DNA of 64,000 nt from Helicobacter sp. 12S02232-10 (lineage in GTDB: Bacteria > Campylobacterota > Campylobacteria > Campylobacterales > Helicobacteraceae), in the NCBI RefSeq assembly GCF_002272895.1, contig NZ_MLAQ01000003.1, positions 62,001 to 126,000 of the forward strand, given 5' to 3'. Both the position numbers and the translations under genes were made by a program. Positions 32,130 to 41,921 of the stretch are shown here, piece after piece (position 1 is the stretch's first letter; every line of letters starts with the position of its first letter). The notes under the pieces are model-generated. The model was not told where the DNA came from and searched no databases. It worked only from the letters and a program-made list of their open reading frames with translations.

Positions 32130-32930
32130 TTAGATTTTAAGATAGGACTTATCGCTGAAACTTTCAGCGTGAAGGTTGCAAAACGCATTTTTCAGAGATT
32201 TAAAAAATTCAGGATTCGTTTCTTCCATTTGAGAGAGAAAATTTTTAGTTGCAAGCCTTGCTATGGGAGGTTTGTCTGAATCGGGTTGTTTTGCAGGGCA
32301 GTTGCAATCAGGGGCAGTGGGGATATTTTGAGATTTTACAAAATCTATGCTTTGTCTTTCACGTATATGGATCAAAGGACGGATTACTTGTAACCCGTTT
32401 TCAGCACGATAAATCGGAGTCATACTTCTAAGAGAGCCGTTGTAAGTGAGGTTCATAAAAAAACTTTCAGCCGCATCATCTAAATGATGCGCAATGGCGA
32501 CTTTGTTATAACCCATTTCCAAAGCTTTGGAGTAGAGTGAGCCACGTCGCATTCTAGAACAAAAACTGCAATAAGAACTGCCTTCACGCCGTTTTTCTTT
32601 GATTGTGTCTGCAATGGTGGTATAAAAGATTTCGTGGGGAATGCCTTGACGTTGGCATAATTCACTCAGCCAATCAAATTTTTCTCCCAATCCATAATGA
32701 ATTGTAAGTGCCTTGAATTCGAATTTAAAAGGGGCGTGACGTTGCATTCTTTCCAAAATGCAGGCTAAAAGAATAGAGTCTTTACCCCCACTCAACCCTA
32801 ACAAAACCCTATCGCCTTCTTGAATGAGTCCATATTCAGCGTTGGTTTTTCCTACGGTATTGAGGATTTTTTTGCTGATCTCATATTTTGGTGGCTTGGA
32901 ATCTGAAACTATTTGTTCCATCAATATCAA
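32130..32930 (-). CDS. ttcA: tRNA 2-thiocytidine(32) synthetase
   Basis: TtcA thiolates C32 of several tRNAs with ATP and an Fe-S cluster. The PP-loop SGGKDS is at residues 50-55, the cluster cysteines are in CSFC near 122, and a further CNCP is at about 210. The 266-residue length is normal. It is followed by the MFS gene on the same strand with a six-base gap upstream. Confidence 0.92.
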   Translation of the reverse strand: MILMEQIVSDSKPPKYEISKKILNTVGKTNAEYGLIQEGDRVLLGLSGGKDSILLACILERMQRHAPFKFEFKALTIHYGLGEKFDWLSELCQRQGIPHEIFYTTIADTIKEKRREGSSYCSFCSRMRRGSLYSKALEMGYNKVAIAHHLDDAAESFFMNLTYNGSLRSMTPIYRAENGLQVIRPLIHIRERQSIDFVKSQNIPTAPDCNCPAKQPDSDKPPIARLATKNFLSQMEETNPEFFKSLKNAFCNLHAESFSDKSYLKI

Positions 32931-32935
32931 TCCTT

Positions 32936-34276
32936 TTATTTTTTGAATGTTGCACAGATTTCAATGATTTGTTCTTCGGTATATTTTTGTGCATCGTATT
33001 TTACAATAATTATATTTTCACTTTCATTCACATACCATTCAATAATGCCTGTAGTATTATTAATAGCTTTAAATTTTTCTTTATGATAAGAATCAAGCGG
33101 GAGATAAATATTTTTTTGCTTGGCGGGATTTTTTAGGAAAAAGAGCATAATGATCCAAAGAATGCACAAGCAAACCACACCTAAAGCAAGTTTTTCTATG
33201 CCTAGAAAATGATAAAGCACGCCCCCAGCTGTTCCTCCGACAAATGAGCCGATATAGCCATAAGTCGTAAATATCCCTAATGCTGTTCCTCTTTGATGGG
33301 CTTTGGCGTATTTGCTTGCCAAAGATTGCATAATGGGTTCTAAAGTGGCAAAACCAATAAAAAAAATCATAATTCCAGTAATAAAGAGCCAAATTTTAGG
33401 TGAGGCAGAGTCTGTATTCGAATAAGAAATGCTAGCGTAGGCGATCAAAAACATCAAAATGCCATAAAGCATTACAAACTTGGATTTTCCGTATTTTTCA
33501 GCAATAATGCTTGCTGGAGCCATTGCTAAAACACCAATAATCGCCCCAGGCGTATAGATTTTCCATAAACTTTCTTCGCTCAATCCAAATTTATTGACAA
33601 CGACTAAAGGGATAATTACAAAAATTAAAGTCATCAATGTTTTTTCAAAAAATGAACTTAGATTGATAATCCAAAGATTTTTGTCTTTCAAGGTATGTTG
33701 CCACGCAGGTCTTTCTTCAAATGAATAGGTTATTTTTGGAGTGTCTGGGACTTTTGTATAGAGTAAAATCATTGAACACAGTGTCAAGAAAGCTGTGATT
33801 CCAAAGAGCCAATTTGCTCCAAAGCGTGCCCCGATAACTGGTCCTATAAGCATTGCAAGTGTGAAGCTTGCAAAAATACCCCCACCCATAATCGCCATTG
33901 CTTTAGTGCGTTGTTCTTCTCTGACAAGATCAGTAATTTGAGCACTTACTACCCCTCCTACAGCTCCAGCTCCTTGTATCAGTCTTCCAATTACAAGCAG
34001 TTCGATATTGTGTGCGAAAGCACAAATTATGGAGCCAATCATAAAGACAAACAGACCTAACATCACGATTTTTTTTCGATCATAGAGATCGCTGGCAATT
34101 CCGATGGGAGTTTGAAAAATGACTTGTGTGAGGTAAGCCCCACCTACGGCGAGTCCGAGCATTAAAGGGGAAGCATTGAAACTGGTTGCATAAAGGGAAA
34201 TTACGGGTAGGACAATAAAAAGCCCTAAAAATCTAAGCACAGCAATCCCAGTTAAGGGAAGAGTATTTTTTATCAT
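32936..34276 (-). CDS. YajR-like MFS transporter with C-terminal cytoplasmic domain
   Basis: A 446-residue major facilitator. Motif A appears as GIASDLYDRKKIV after helix 2. After helix 12 there is a cytoplasmic tail of about 70 residues with GIIEWYVNESENIIIVKYD and EQIIEICATFKK, a ferredoxin-like pattern like the YAM domain of E. coli YajR. The ORF is open 52 codons upstream, but that part overlaps the divergent rdgB gene. ATG 34276, with AAGG before it, gives a normal first helix. It lies next to ttcA as in H. pylori. The substrate is unknown. Confidence 0.84.
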   Translation of the reverse strand: MIKNTLPLTGIAVLRFLGLFIVLPVISLYATSFNASPLMLGLAVGGAYLTQVIFQTPIGIASDLYDRKKIVMLGLFVFMIGSIICAFAHNIELLVIGRLIQGAGAVGGVVSAQITDLVREEQRTKAMAIMGGGIFASFTLAMLIGPVIGARFGANWLFGITAFLTLCSMILLYTKVPDTPKITYSFEERPAWQHTLKDKNLWIINLSSFFEKTLMTLIFVIIPLVVVNKFGLSEESLWKIYTPGAIIGVLAMAPASIIAEKYGKSKFVMLYGILMFLIAYASISYSNTDSASPKIWLFITGIMIFFIGFATLEPIMQSLASKYAKAHQRGTALGIFTTYGYIGSFVGGTAGGVLYHFLGIEKLALGVVCLCILWIIMLFFLKNPAKQKNIYLPLDSYHKEKFKAINNTTGIIEWYVNESENIIIVKYDAQKYTEEQIIEICATFKK

Positions 34277-34369
34277 CGCAGACCTTCTTGAGACTTGGGT
34301 TGTTTTTGTTATGATTATAGCCAAAAAAGTTTGATAAGATTTTGAGATAAAAGCAGAAGGAGAATTGTA

Positions 34370-35074
34370 TTGAAAGGGAGGATAAAAATCTTTATCGGGA
34401 GTTCCAATCAGGGAAAAATTAAGGAAATACAAAAAATTTTTAGCGATTATGAGATTGTGCCTAATCCTGATATTTTTGAAGGTCTTAATATAGAAGAAAA
34501 CGGAAGTACTTTTGAAGAAAATGCTTTGATAAAAGCAAAAAGTTTTTATGGAGTCTTAAAGTCTATTCCTGATGATTTATTAGTGATGAGTGATGATAGT
34601 GGTTTGCATATTGAAGGTTTAAATGGAGAACCAGGTATTTATAGCGCAAGGTATGCCAATTTAAACAATGGGATTTGTGAAAATGCAACCGATATTGCCA
34701 ATATTGAATGCGTGATTCAAAACTTGCACAAAAAATCCATTCGATCTTCAAAGGCGACTTTTGTAGCAGCGATTGCTTTGGTGGGAAAAATCAGGGGAAA
34801 ATACGTTGAAAAAGTCGTGAGGGGAGAGCTTGAGGGAAAAATCATTGACAGCCCTAGGGGAGAAAATGGTTTCGGTTATGATCCTTTGTTTATCCCGATA
34901 GGCTATGAACGCACACTAGGAGAGCTTGAAGAGCGAGAAAAAAATCAAATTTCTCACAGAAAAAACGCGTTGCAAAATGCAAGAATTTTTTTGGAGCAGA
35001 TCACGCGTTATTCACTTCAAGTTTATCAAAGAGGGTTTTGCTTTGAGATTCGAGTGCTTGAACATCTAAAATGA
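34370..35074 (+). CDS. rdgB: dITP/XTP pyrophosphatase
   Basis: RdgB hydrolyses non-canonical purine triphosphates such as dITP and XTP to keep them out of [13 protein letters not shown] at the start, [21 protein letters not shown] and [11 protein letters not shown] are family motifs. The start is TTG with AAGGAG seven bases upstream. The protein has 234 residues, while family members usually end near SHRKNAL plus about ten residues; the last 20 or so residues are encoded antisense to the cetA end. Confidence 0.9.
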   Translation: MKGRIKIFIGSSNQGKIKEIQKIFSDYEIVPNPDIFEGLNIEENGSTFEENALIKAKSFYGVLKSIPDDLLVMSDDSGLHIEGLNGEPGIYSARYANLNNGICENATDIANIECVIQNLHKKSIRSSKATFVAAIALVGKIRGKYVEKVVRGELEGKIIDSPRGENGFGYDPLFIPIGYERTLGELEEREKNQISHRKNALQNARIFLEQITRYSLQVYQRGFCFEIRVLEHLK

Positions 35075-36398
35075 TACGCTTAGAGATTTCTGGCGTGATC
35101 TCATTGGAAATGGCAGAAACTGCATTTTTTGAATGCTTGGAAATCTCATCTTTGATTTGATGCAAATCGTCTTCAGAAATAAAATGATGTAAGATATTTT
35201 TTGTTTCTTCATCATCAAAAAGTGGAGAAATAGGATTTCTATCAAAATCTTGATTTTGGGTTTGATGGTTGAGACTGAGATAAATATGGGATTTATATAA
35301 AATATGATCTAATTTTGTGATGCTGAGTATGAGGTACTTGGAGAGTTTTACGAAAACACTTGAGAGTCCGTTGCTGTTTTGTTCCATATCATCAAAAACG
35401 ACATTAAAATCAGTGATTTTTTCTTGCGATGCACTTGCGATTTGATAAACTTCTTCACTGCTTGTTTGGATACTATCGACTTCTTGTTGCATTGTTTGAA
35501 TTGCGATAGAGATTTCATTTGTGGCTTTGTGAGTTTTTTCTGCGAGTTTTCTGATCTCATCAGCTACAACTGCAAATCCCTTACCGTGTTCGCCTGCTCT
35601 TGCAGCCTCTATGCTTGCATTTAATGCCAAGAGATTGGTTTGAGTGGCAATGTCAATGATGAGTTGAATGACATTTCCAATGTCTTGAGATTTCTGTGCA
35701 AATCCTGAGATTGCAGAATTGCTTTGATCCATCAATACCATCAGATTATTAATGGATTCTGTAATGGAAGCAACGTCATTTTTGCTTTTATTAGAAAGGG
35801 TTTTGATGGTTTGGATACCCTTATCTACATCGTGCATTAGCTCAACATCTTTTCCAAGTTCGTTTGATATTTTGGTCAAATTATTATTTTGGCTATCTAG
35901 ACTCATATTCATCAATGATTTTGAAAGGGCATTTTTGACATTTTCTTTATAGTTGGTTTCAATATTTTCAAGCACATTGTTGATGTTGCGAATATTTTGT
36001 CCAAAAGTTCCCTTAAGACCTTCATAAATACCTTTTCTATAAAATTCATTTTTAGAGGAAGCTTCAAGAGAGGTTTTCATTTCGCGCAAAAACGCTTCAA
36101 GATGGTCAAGTAAATCGTTGATATTATCTGCAATAGTTACCAAATCTTTTGGTCCGCTTGCCTCAATGATACGACTTTCAAAATTTCCTTCTTTGAGGTG
36201 TTGGGAGATTTTGAGGATTTTTTGAATGATTTTTTGCGTATCGTTATTTTGATAAATGAGAAATCCAGCAAGTGCTATGAGAATTATAAAAACCCCATCA
36301 ATAAGAAAACTTCCCAATCCCAAAGGATTGAATAGAGTGTTAAGGATAATCCCTATAAGACCGATAAAAATACTCAGAGCTGAAATTTTAGTGCTCAT
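35001..36398 (-). CDS. cetA: CetA-like membrane energy-taxis transducer
   Basis: A 465-residue methyl-accepting protein with two N-terminal membrane helices (about 6-28 and 32-50), a HAMP-like segment, no periplasmic sensor domain, and the MCP hairpin tip [23 protein letters not shown] near residue 265. After the tip, [14 protein letters not shown] resembles the start of a CZB zinc-binding domain that is then incomplete. In C. jejuni CetA has no own sensor and works with the PAS protein CetB; here cetB ends inside the cetA start (ATGA), the same order. Confidence 0.82.
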   Translation of the reverse strand: MSTKISALSIFIGLIGIILNTLFNPLGLGSFLIDGVFIILIALAGFLIYQNNDTQKIIQKILKISQHLKEGNFESRIIEASGPKDLVTIADNINDLLDHLEAFLREMKTSLEASSKNEFYRKGIYEGLKGTFGQNIRNINNVLENIETNYKENVKNALSKSLMNMSLDSQNNNLTKISNELGKDVELMHDVDKGIQTIKTLSNKSKNDVASITESINNLMVLMDQSNSAISGFAQKSQDIGNVIQLIIDIATQTNLLALNASIEAARAGEHGKGFAVVADEIRKLAEKTHKATNEISIAIQTMQQEVDSIQTSSEEVYQIASASQEKITDFNVVFDDMEQNSNGLSSVFVKLSKYLILSITKLDHILYKSHIYLSLNHQTQNQDFDRNPISPLFDDEETKNILHHFISEDDLHQIKDEISKHSKNAVSAISNEITPEISKRIILDVQALESQSKTLFDKLEVNNA

Positions 36399-36895
36399 TG
36401 AAAATCCTTTTGTAAATCAAATATGATTTCATTATATGTTTTATTGAATTTTTTAGAGAGATCCTCGAGTATTCTGATGCCTGCATTTGCTCCTTCTATT
36501 TGTTCGGCTTCTTGCATTTGAGCGTAAATTTTTGAAATTGCTTCAACTGCTTTGGGATTTGGTTTGCGTCTGATTGAATAGTAGCTGATGATGTTATTTT
36601 CAATATCAAAACTTGGGGTAATGTTGGCAAAAACCCAATAAAATCTGTTATTTTTTGATTTATTTTTAACAAAGGCAAAGATTTCTTTTCCATTTTTTAC
36701 ATAATTCCATAAAAGCTTAAAAATAGCTTTTGGCATATCGGGATGTCTGATAATGTTGTGGGGTTGATTGATAAGTTCGTGCTCCATAAGTCCTGCATAG
36801 CGCATAAAATCTTTATTGCAATAAATAATTCTTCCTCTTAAATCTGTTTTTGAGGTAATTAAAGTGTCTGTTTCCAAAATTAATTCTTGTTCCAA
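36395..36895 (-). CDS. cetB: CetB-like PAS redox sensor
   Basis: A 166-residue soluble protein with one PAS domain of the Aer type: [36 protein letters not shown] and [13 protein letters not shown] are the segments that hold FAD in Aer. It passes redox signals to CetA. It starts at TTG with GGAGT upstream and overlaps the cetA start by four bases. A paralogue lies 247 bases upstream. Confidence 0.82.
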   Translation of the reverse strand: MEQELILETDTLITSKTDLRGRIIYCNKDFMRYAGLMEHELINQPHNIIRHPDMPKAIFKLLWNYVKNGKEIFAFVKNKSKNNRFYWVFANITPSFDIENNIISYYSIRRKPNPKAVEAISKIYAQMQEAEQIEGANAGIRILEDLSKKFNKTYNEIIFDLQKDFQ

Positions 36896-37142
36896 AAGGC
36901 ACTCCTCATTTGAATGTCATTATGTCAAAACCTTAGATTGGAATAATATCCAATAAATCTTGTTCAATTGGATTTCTATCGTTAATGCCAACTTTTGGTA
37001 GGTATATGCTATATTTTACGGAATAGATTTATTTTTATTTGTATAAGATTTTAAATTTTAGAGTTATTTATAATAATCATAATTAATAATTAATATTTTT
37101 GTAGTCCAAATTCATTTTTTCAATTCAATAATTTGCCAGATT

Positions 37143-37637
37143 TTAATCCATTTGCATTTCAAAAATTATTTGATTGTAAGATTTTCCAGTTTTTTTGGAA
37201 AGTTCTTCAAGCATTCTGATTCCCCCCTCCATACCCGCATTTTTTTCAACTTGAATCATTTGTGCATAAATCCCTGAAATTGCTTCAACTGCTTTGGGAT
37301 TTGGTTTGCGTCTGACTGAGTAATACCCGATGATATTGTGGTTGGCATCAAAGCTTGGAGTAACGTTGGCAAAAACCCAGTAAAATCGACCTTCTTTGTT
37401 TTTGTTTTTCACAAATGCAAAAATTTCTTGTTTGTTTTGGATATAATTCCATAAGAGTTTAAAAACGGTTTTTGGCATATCAGGATGCCTGATAATATTG
37501 TGAGGTTTTCCGATAAGCTCATATTCTTTATAGTGGGCATAATACAAAAAATCTCTGTTGCAATAGGTGATTTTACCTTTGAGATCTGTTTTTGAAGTGA
37601 TGAGTGCGTCAGGTTTTAAGATTAACTCTTGCTCCAT
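37143..37637 (-). CDS. cetC: CetC-like second PAS protein
   Basis: A 164-residue paralogue of the CetB-like protein, with most residues shared across the PAS core ([44 protein letters not shown]). ATG with AAGGAGT upstream. C. jejuni also has two PAS partners, CetB and CetC, next to cetA. Which of the two copies here matches which cannot be settled by eye. The 247-base gap before cetB is AT-rich with no gene. Confidence 0.75.
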   Translation of the reverse strand: MEQELILKPDALITSKTDLKGKITYCNRDFLYYAHYKEYELIGKPHNIIRHPDMPKTVFKLLWNYIQNKQEIFAFVKNKNKEGRFYWVFANVTPSFDANHNIIGYYSVRRKPNPKAVEAISGIYAQMIQVEKNAGMEGGIRMLEELSKKTGKSYNQIIFEMQMD

Positions 37638-37754
37638 ATAAAACTCCTTTTTGTTGTCATTGTGCTGTATTATTTCATTATAAGAATAAAAATGATATTA
37701 AAGGCTATATATTTTATTTAGGAATTTACATTTTATATATTCCAAGGGAAGCAA

Positions 37755-38606
37755 TTGAATGTTTTGGTAGCAGCTTATAAGCCTGCGCAGATTTCTTGTA
37801 ATTATTTTCTTCAGCGTTTAAAACGTGATTATAAAGTCAAAAAAGCTGGCTATTCTGGGACTTTAGATCCTTTTGCACGAGGAAGCTTGATTGTTGGATT
37901 TGGGAGCTATACAAGGCTCTTTCCTTTTTTGTCAAAAACTCCCAAAGTTTATGAGGCGACTTTGTGGTTAGGCGCACAAAGTTTGAGTTTGGATACAGAA
38001 AATATTGTTTCTGTTTTGATTTTGAAAGAATTTGAAAAAGTGCGCATTGAAGATGTTCTTGAAACTCTAAAAGGAGAGATTACTTATGTTCCTCCAAAAT
38101 ATAGCGCCAAAAAGATTCAAGGCAAAAGGGCTTATGAGCTTGCTAGGGCTGGTATGGAAGTGGAATTACCCGAAATTAAAATGCAGATTTTTGATTTGAA
38201 GCTTTTAAATTACAACCATCCTTATGTTACTTTTCGTATTAGCGTAAGCGAAGGGGCTTATGTTCGAAGTGTGGGAAAGATGATAGCTGATGCTTTAGGA
38301 GTTTGTGCCTCATTATCTTCCTTAGAAAGAATCAGTGAAGGAATGATAGCAGGCAAGATGGGGCAAGTGGAAGAAATAGACCCTTTAAAAGTTTTGAAAT
38401 ATCCTGTAATTTCAGATTTTTCAAATGAAATTTGTGAAAATCTGCGACAGGGTAAGAAATTTTTAATACAAAATCAAAAATCCGGAATATATATAGCCAA
38501 TTTTGAGGATTTTTTTTCTATAATTGAAATTAGAGAAGATAAGAGCGTTAAGTATTTACTAAATAGGATGAGTAAAAATGTTAATTTTATCAAGAAAGTC
38601 CGATGA
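37755..38606 (+). CDS. truB: tRNA pseudouridine(55) synthase
   Basis: TruB makes pseudouridine 55 in the T loop of tRNA. The catalytic aspartate is in [14 protein letters not shown] near residue 38, and the YPP-type motif [11 protein letters not shown] follows near 112. The start is TTG with AAGGGAAG before it. It heads the run truB-csrA-ispE-smpB-exbB-exbD and overlaps csrA by 29 bases. Confidence 0.93.
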   Translation: MNVLVAAYKPAQISCNYFLQRLKRDYKVKKAGYSGTLDPFARGSLIVGFGSYTRLFPFLSKTPKVYEATLWLGAQSLSLDTENIVSVLILKEFEKVRIEDVLETLKGEITYVPPKYSAKKIQGKRAYELARAGMEVELPEIKMQIFDLKLLNYNHPYVTFRISVSEGAYVRSVGKMIADALGVCASLSSLERISEGMIAGKMGQVEEIDPLKVLKYPVISDFSNEICENLRQGKKFLIQNQKSGIYIANFEDFFSIIEIREDKSVKYLLNRMSKNVNFIKKVR

Positions 38607-38808
38607 GGGCATTGTCATTGGAGAAAATATCAGCATTAAAGTTATATCAATAGACAGAGGGAGCGTGAAGTTAGGTTTTGATGCCCCACCAAACACATTG
38701 ATTTTAAGAGCTGAGCTTAAAGAAGCTGTAACTTCTGAAAACAAAAAGGCTTCTGTTGATATCGGTAAAGACGCCCTTAGTACGATAGGGAAAGTCTTTA
38801 AACATTAA
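38578..38808 (+). CDS. csrA: Carbon storage regulator CsrA
   Basis: A 76-residue RNA-binding post-transcriptional regulator, [18 protein letters not shown] at the start and VKLGFDAP in the core, with the usual two RNA-binding strands. In Helicobacter it affects motility and stress genes. The start lies inside the end of truB, so translation is coupled; this order is conserved in Helicobacter as I recall. Confidence 0.95.
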   Translation: MLILSRKSDEGIVIGENISIKVISIDRGSVKLGFDAPPNTLILRAELKEAVTSENKKASVDIGKDALSTIGKVFKH

Positions 38809-38818
38809 AGAGGCAAAG

Positions 38819-39604
38819 TTGATATTCGATGTATTTCCAAAACTGAATATTTTTTTAAAAATACTTGGTTTTAAGGGCTCTTACCATCAAATTTTTTCTC
38901 GCTTTGTCTTGGCAAAAGGAGAAATTAAAGACATTATTGAGATTAAAAGTGCGGATCATTTTTCTTTGAGAGGTGATTTTGGTTGCTCAAAAGAAGATAA
39001 TTTGATCTATTTATCTGTTGTTGCACTTGAAAATTTCTTGAAAACTCAAGGCAAACAATTTTCAATGCTTAAAACCTTGAGTATTGAAGTGCAAAAAGGC
39101 ATTCCTAAGGGGGCAGGATTGGGTGGAGGAAGCGCAGATGCAGGAATGTGCCTTAGAGAAATCAATAAATTTTTTGATTTGGGATTGGATGGGGATGCAT
39201 TGCGTTTGGTTGGATCAAAAATCGGAGCGGATGTAGCATTTTTTACAAGCGGTTTTACAAGTGCAAATGTGTCGGGAGTAGGGGAGATTTTAGAAAAGTT
39301 TGACGAAAGTGATTATGATTTTGAAATTTTTACTCCAGATATATTTTGTGATACTGCAATCGTTTATAACCAATACGATAAAATGCTGCAAGAGGGTATT
39401 TTGTCTCTGAATTCTTGTTTTGAAGGTTCAAATAAGTGTAGTGATGAATTTTTGTCTTTTTATGAACGTAGCTCGCTCAATGATCTTTTTTATCCCGCAA
39501 TTCGTGCTTATCCTGCTCTTGGTGATATTCATAAAGAGCTTGGAAAAGAATGGTTTTTTAGCGGGAGTGGCAGTAGCTTTTTTCGCTTAAAGGGGCGTTC
39601 TTGA
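38819..39604 (+). CDS. ispE: 4-diphosphocytidyl-2-C-methylerythritol kinase
   Basis: A GHMP kinase of the MEP isoprenoid pathway. The phosphate loop [16 protein letters not shown] is near residue 94, and the N-terminal [11 protein letters not shown] is typical. The start is TTG preceded by AGAGG. The 261-residue length is normal. The stop overlaps the smpB start. Confidence 0.92.
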   Translation: MIFDVFPKLNIFLKILGFKGSYHQIFSRFVLAKGEIKDIIEIKSADHFSLRGDFGCSKEDNLIYLSVVALENFLKTQGKQFSMLKTLSIEVQKGIPKGAGLGGGSADAGMCLREINKFFDLGLDGDALRLVGSKIGADVAFFTSGFTSANVSGVGEILEKFDESDYDFEIFTPDIFCDTAIVYNQYDKMLQEGILSLNSCFEGSNKCSDEFLSFYERSSLNDLFYPAIRAYPALGDIHKELGKEWFFSGSGSSFFRLKGRS

Positions 39605-40059
39605 TTATTATAGCAAGAAACAAAAAGGCTTTTTTTGATTATGAAATCTTAGAAACAATAGAAGCTGGCATTTCTTTATTGGGATCAGAGGTCAAAGCTT
39701 TACGAAAGAGTCGGGTTAATCTGAAAGACAGTTTTGTTAAGATTGTGCGGGGGGAAGCATTTTTATTTGGGGCACATATTTCCTATCTTGAAACCACAAA
39801 CCCTTATTACAAACCTAATGAAAGGCGTGAGAGAAAATTGCTTTTACATAGGAAGCAAATTGATAAATTATCTGGAAAGGTTAGTATAGAGGGGCTTAGT
39901 ATCGTTGCTTTGAAGATTTATTTTAATCAAAAAAATAAAGCGAAAGTCCAAATCGCTTTGGTAAAAGGAAAAAATCTTCACGATAAGCGCGAAAGCATTA
40001 AAAAAAGAATACTTGATAGAGAAGCACAGGCAAGTATAAAAAATTATTATAGAGGTTAG
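39601..40059 (+). CDS. smpB: SsrA-binding protein
   Basis: SmpB carries tmRNA to stalled ribosomes for trans-translation. The 152-residue protein shows [30 protein letters not shown] and the basic tail [10 protein letters not shown]. It starts at TTG overlapping the ispE stop by four bases. No tmRNA gene is in the window. Confidence 0.95.
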   Translation: MIIIARNKKAFFDYEILETIEAGISLLGSEVKALRKSRVNLKDSFVKIVRGEAFLFGAHISYLETTNPYYKPNERRERKLLLHRKQIDKLSGKVSIEGLSIVALKIYFNQKNKAKVQIALVKGKNLHDKRESIKKRILDREAQASIKNYYRG

Positions 40060-40061
40060 AG

Positions 40062-40523
40062 ATGAAAGAATGGCTTGATTATGGGGTTTTGTTTTTTTTA
40101 GGCTTTTTATCTGTTGTTGTGATTGCCATTGGCATTGAGAGGATTTGGTTTTATGCAACTGTTCGGGTAGATGATTATACTGATAAAAGAGAACTTGAAC
40201 TTGATTTATACAAGAGACTTACTTTGATTGCAACGATTGGTTCAAATGCTCCTTATGTTGGACTTTTAGGAACAGTCGCAGGGATTATGGTTACTTTTAT
40301 AGATATCGGTTCGACATCTTTTGTGGATACTAAAGCGATTATGGTCGGTCTTGCTTTAGCGCTTAAAGCTACAGGAATGGGATTGATTGTAGCGATTCCA
40401 TCAATTGTAATCTACAATATGTTGGTGCGAAAAAGTGAGATTATCATTACAAAATGGGATATTTATCACAATCCACCTGTGCAAACTAAAGCTTCTCCTA
40501 AGCGTTTAGACAAAGATTTTTAA
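40062..40523 (+). CDS. exbB: ExbB-type proton channel subunit
   Basis: A 153-residue inner-membrane protein with three helices; the MotA/TolQ/ExbB core APYVGLLGTVAGIMVTF and ALALKATGMGLIVAIP is present. With ExbD it energises TonB for iron and nickel uptake across the outer membrane. tonB itself is not next to it. It starts two bases after smpB. Confidence 0.9.
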   Translation: MKEWLDYGVLFFLGFLSVVVIAIGIERIWFYATVRVDDYTDKRELELDLYKRLTLIATIGSNAPYVGLLGTVAGIMVTFIDIGSTSFVDTKAIMVGLALALKATGMGLIVAIPSIVIYNMLVRKSEIIITKWDIYHNPPVQTKASPKRLDKDF

Positions 40524-40534
40524 GGGGCGATTGA

Positions 40535-40933
40535 ATGAAAAAAATGGATTCAATGAATCTTGTTCCCTTTATCGATATTATGCTTGTACTTTTGGTGATT
40601 GTACTTACGACGGCTTCGTTTGTTTCTACCTCAAAGTTGCCTATCAATATTCCAAAAGTTGATCAAAATTCTTCCAATACTCCTCAAGAAGTGGATAAAA
40701 AGCGTGTTAATATAGCCATTACAAACGGAGGCAAATATTATCTGAATGAAAAAGAAGTGAGTTTTGATGCCCTTAAAAAAGCCGTCAGTTCTTACCCAAA
40801 AAATACACCGATTGTTTTACAGGGAGATAAGGATAGTAATTTGGATAGCTTTATTAAAGTGGTTGATTTGCTTCAGGCAAACAATCTTAAAGAGCTTTAT
40901 GTTTTAGTTGAAGACAAAGAAAAATCCAAATAA
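40535..40933 (+). CDS. exbD: ExbD-type biopolymer transport protein
   Basis: A 132-residue protein with one membrane helix holding the proton-carrying Asp in LVPFIDIMLVLLVIVL (residues 8-23), then a periplasmic domain ending ELYVLVEDK. It partners with the preceding ExbB; the start is 11 bases after the exbB stop with GGGG before it. Confidence 0.92.
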   Translation: MKKMDSMNLVPFIDIMLVLLVIVLTTASFVSTSKLPINIPKVDQNSSNTPQEVDKKRVNIAITNGGKYYLNEKEVSFDALKKAVSSYPKNTPIVLQGDKDSNLDSFIKVVDLLQANNLKELYVLVEDKEKSK

Positions 40934-40962
40934 TTTCAAAGTATATTTAAGTAAAAAGTCAT

Positions 40963-40968
40963 TATAAT
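40963..40968 (+). promoter_or_regulatory. -10 box of the rpmH operon
   Basis: TATAAT lies 34 bases before the rpmH ATG, after the exbD stop. Confidence 0.5.
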
Positions 40969-41002
40969 GCAAATTTTCATTTTAATTTAAAAGGGCATAG
41001 GG

Positions 41003-41137
41003 ATGAAACGAACATATCAACCGCACAATACGCCAAGAAAAAGGACGCACGGTTTTCGATCCAGAATGAAAACAAAGAGCGGCAGGAAAGTTATCAGTGC
41101 TAGAAGAGCCAAAGGAAGAAAAAGACTCGCTGTCTGA
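41003..41137 (+). CDS. rpmH: Ribosomal protein bL34
   Basis: A 44-residue basic protein, [20 protein letters not shown] at the start and [11 protein letters not shown] at the end, matching L34 along its full length. GGG lies seven to nine bases before the ATG. It is the first gene of the conserved rpmH-rnpA-yidD-yidC-jag-mnmE run. Confidence 0.97.
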   Translation: MKRTYQPHNTPRKRTHGFRSRMKTKSGRKVISARRAKGRKRLAV

Positions 41138-41522
41138 TTTGCTTTGTATGAATTCTTTAAAAAACAAAAAAGAGTTTAGTATCGTATATAAAAAAGGCAA
41201 TAGGAGATATGCGAGGAATTTTACCCTGTATCTTTTGGCGTTGAATGATAAAGATTTATCATTTTTTCGCCCAAAATTGCCATATTGTGATTTTTTACTA
41301 GGTCTTAGCGTATCTAAAAAGGTTGGAAAAGCTGTCGAGCGCAATTTCATTAAAAGAAGAATAAGGTTTATGTGCAGGAATCATTTTGAAAAGCTTAAAA
41401 ATTATGCATTGGTCTTTGTGGCAAAAGAAGGGTTAGTTACGACTTCTTATGCCGAACTTGAACAAGATTTTTTAAAGTGTTTGAAAGGTTTTTCTCAATC
41501 GCATTCATTTGTGTCTGCATAA
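41097..41522 (+). CDS. rnpA: Ribonuclease P protein component
   Basis: The protein subunit of RNase P for tRNA 5' maturation. The RNR-type motif [15 protein letters not shown] is near residue 76. The GTG at 41097 has AGGA nine bases before it and would place the start 41 bases inside rpmH in another frame. ATG 41148, just after rpmH, gives a 125-residue protein but has no ribosome-binding site. Either start gives a complete RnpA core. Confidence 0.88.
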   Translation: MLEEPKEEKDSLSDLLCMNSLKNKKEFSIVYKKGNRRYARNFTLYLLALNDKDLSFFRPKLPYCDFLLGLSVSKKVGKAVERNFIKRRIRFMCRNHFEKLKNYALVFVAKEGLVTTSYAELEQDFLKCLKGFSQSHSFVSA

Positions 41523-41557
41523 TTCTCTTAGAAACCTTAAATATTTGGAAAAACTTT

Positions 41558-41908
41558 ATGAAAAAAAATTTTCTTCATTCTTGTATATTTTTCGTTATTC
41601 AAGGTTTGATTCTTATGTATCAAAAATTTGTTTCTCCTTTTCTTTCAAGTAACTGTCGATATTACCCAACTTGTTCAGAATATGCACTTTGGACATTAAG
41701 ATTTAATCGTCCTTTGAAAGCTCTTTATCAAATCTGTTTGAGAATTTTAAAGTGTAATCAGTTTTTTAAAGGCGGGATTGATTATCCCATAGGTTGCGAG
41801 GTTTTGGAAGCAGATTTTTCTTCCCCTCAAAAAATTGTGTTTTGGTTGGTTCCGTTAGCAAACTTACGATCCCCAAAAATAAAATTTTATATTATCAAAT
41901 CATTATAA
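41558..41908 (+). CDS. yidD: Membrane protein insertion efficiency factor YidD
   Basis: A 116-residue member of the YidD family, which helps YidC insert inner-membrane proteins. The signature FLSSNCRYYPTCSEYALWTLR is present in shortened view as CRYYPTCSEYA (about residues 29-39), with GGIDYPIGCE later. ATG 41558 is chosen, with GGAA upstream; a longer form overlapping rnpA is less likely. Confidence 0.88.
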   Translation: MKKNFLHSCIFFVIQGLILMYQKFVSPFLSSNCRYYPTCSEYALWTLRFNRPLKALYQICLRILKCNQFFKGGIDYPIGCEVLEADFSSPQKIVFWLVPLANLRSPKIKFYIIKSL

Positions 41909-41921
41909 TGAGGTATAGCAA

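Noticed and set aside
37209-37217. Short C run in the second PAS gene as a phase-variable tract
   Set aside because: Only six C in a row and the frame is intact, so slippage is unlikely.
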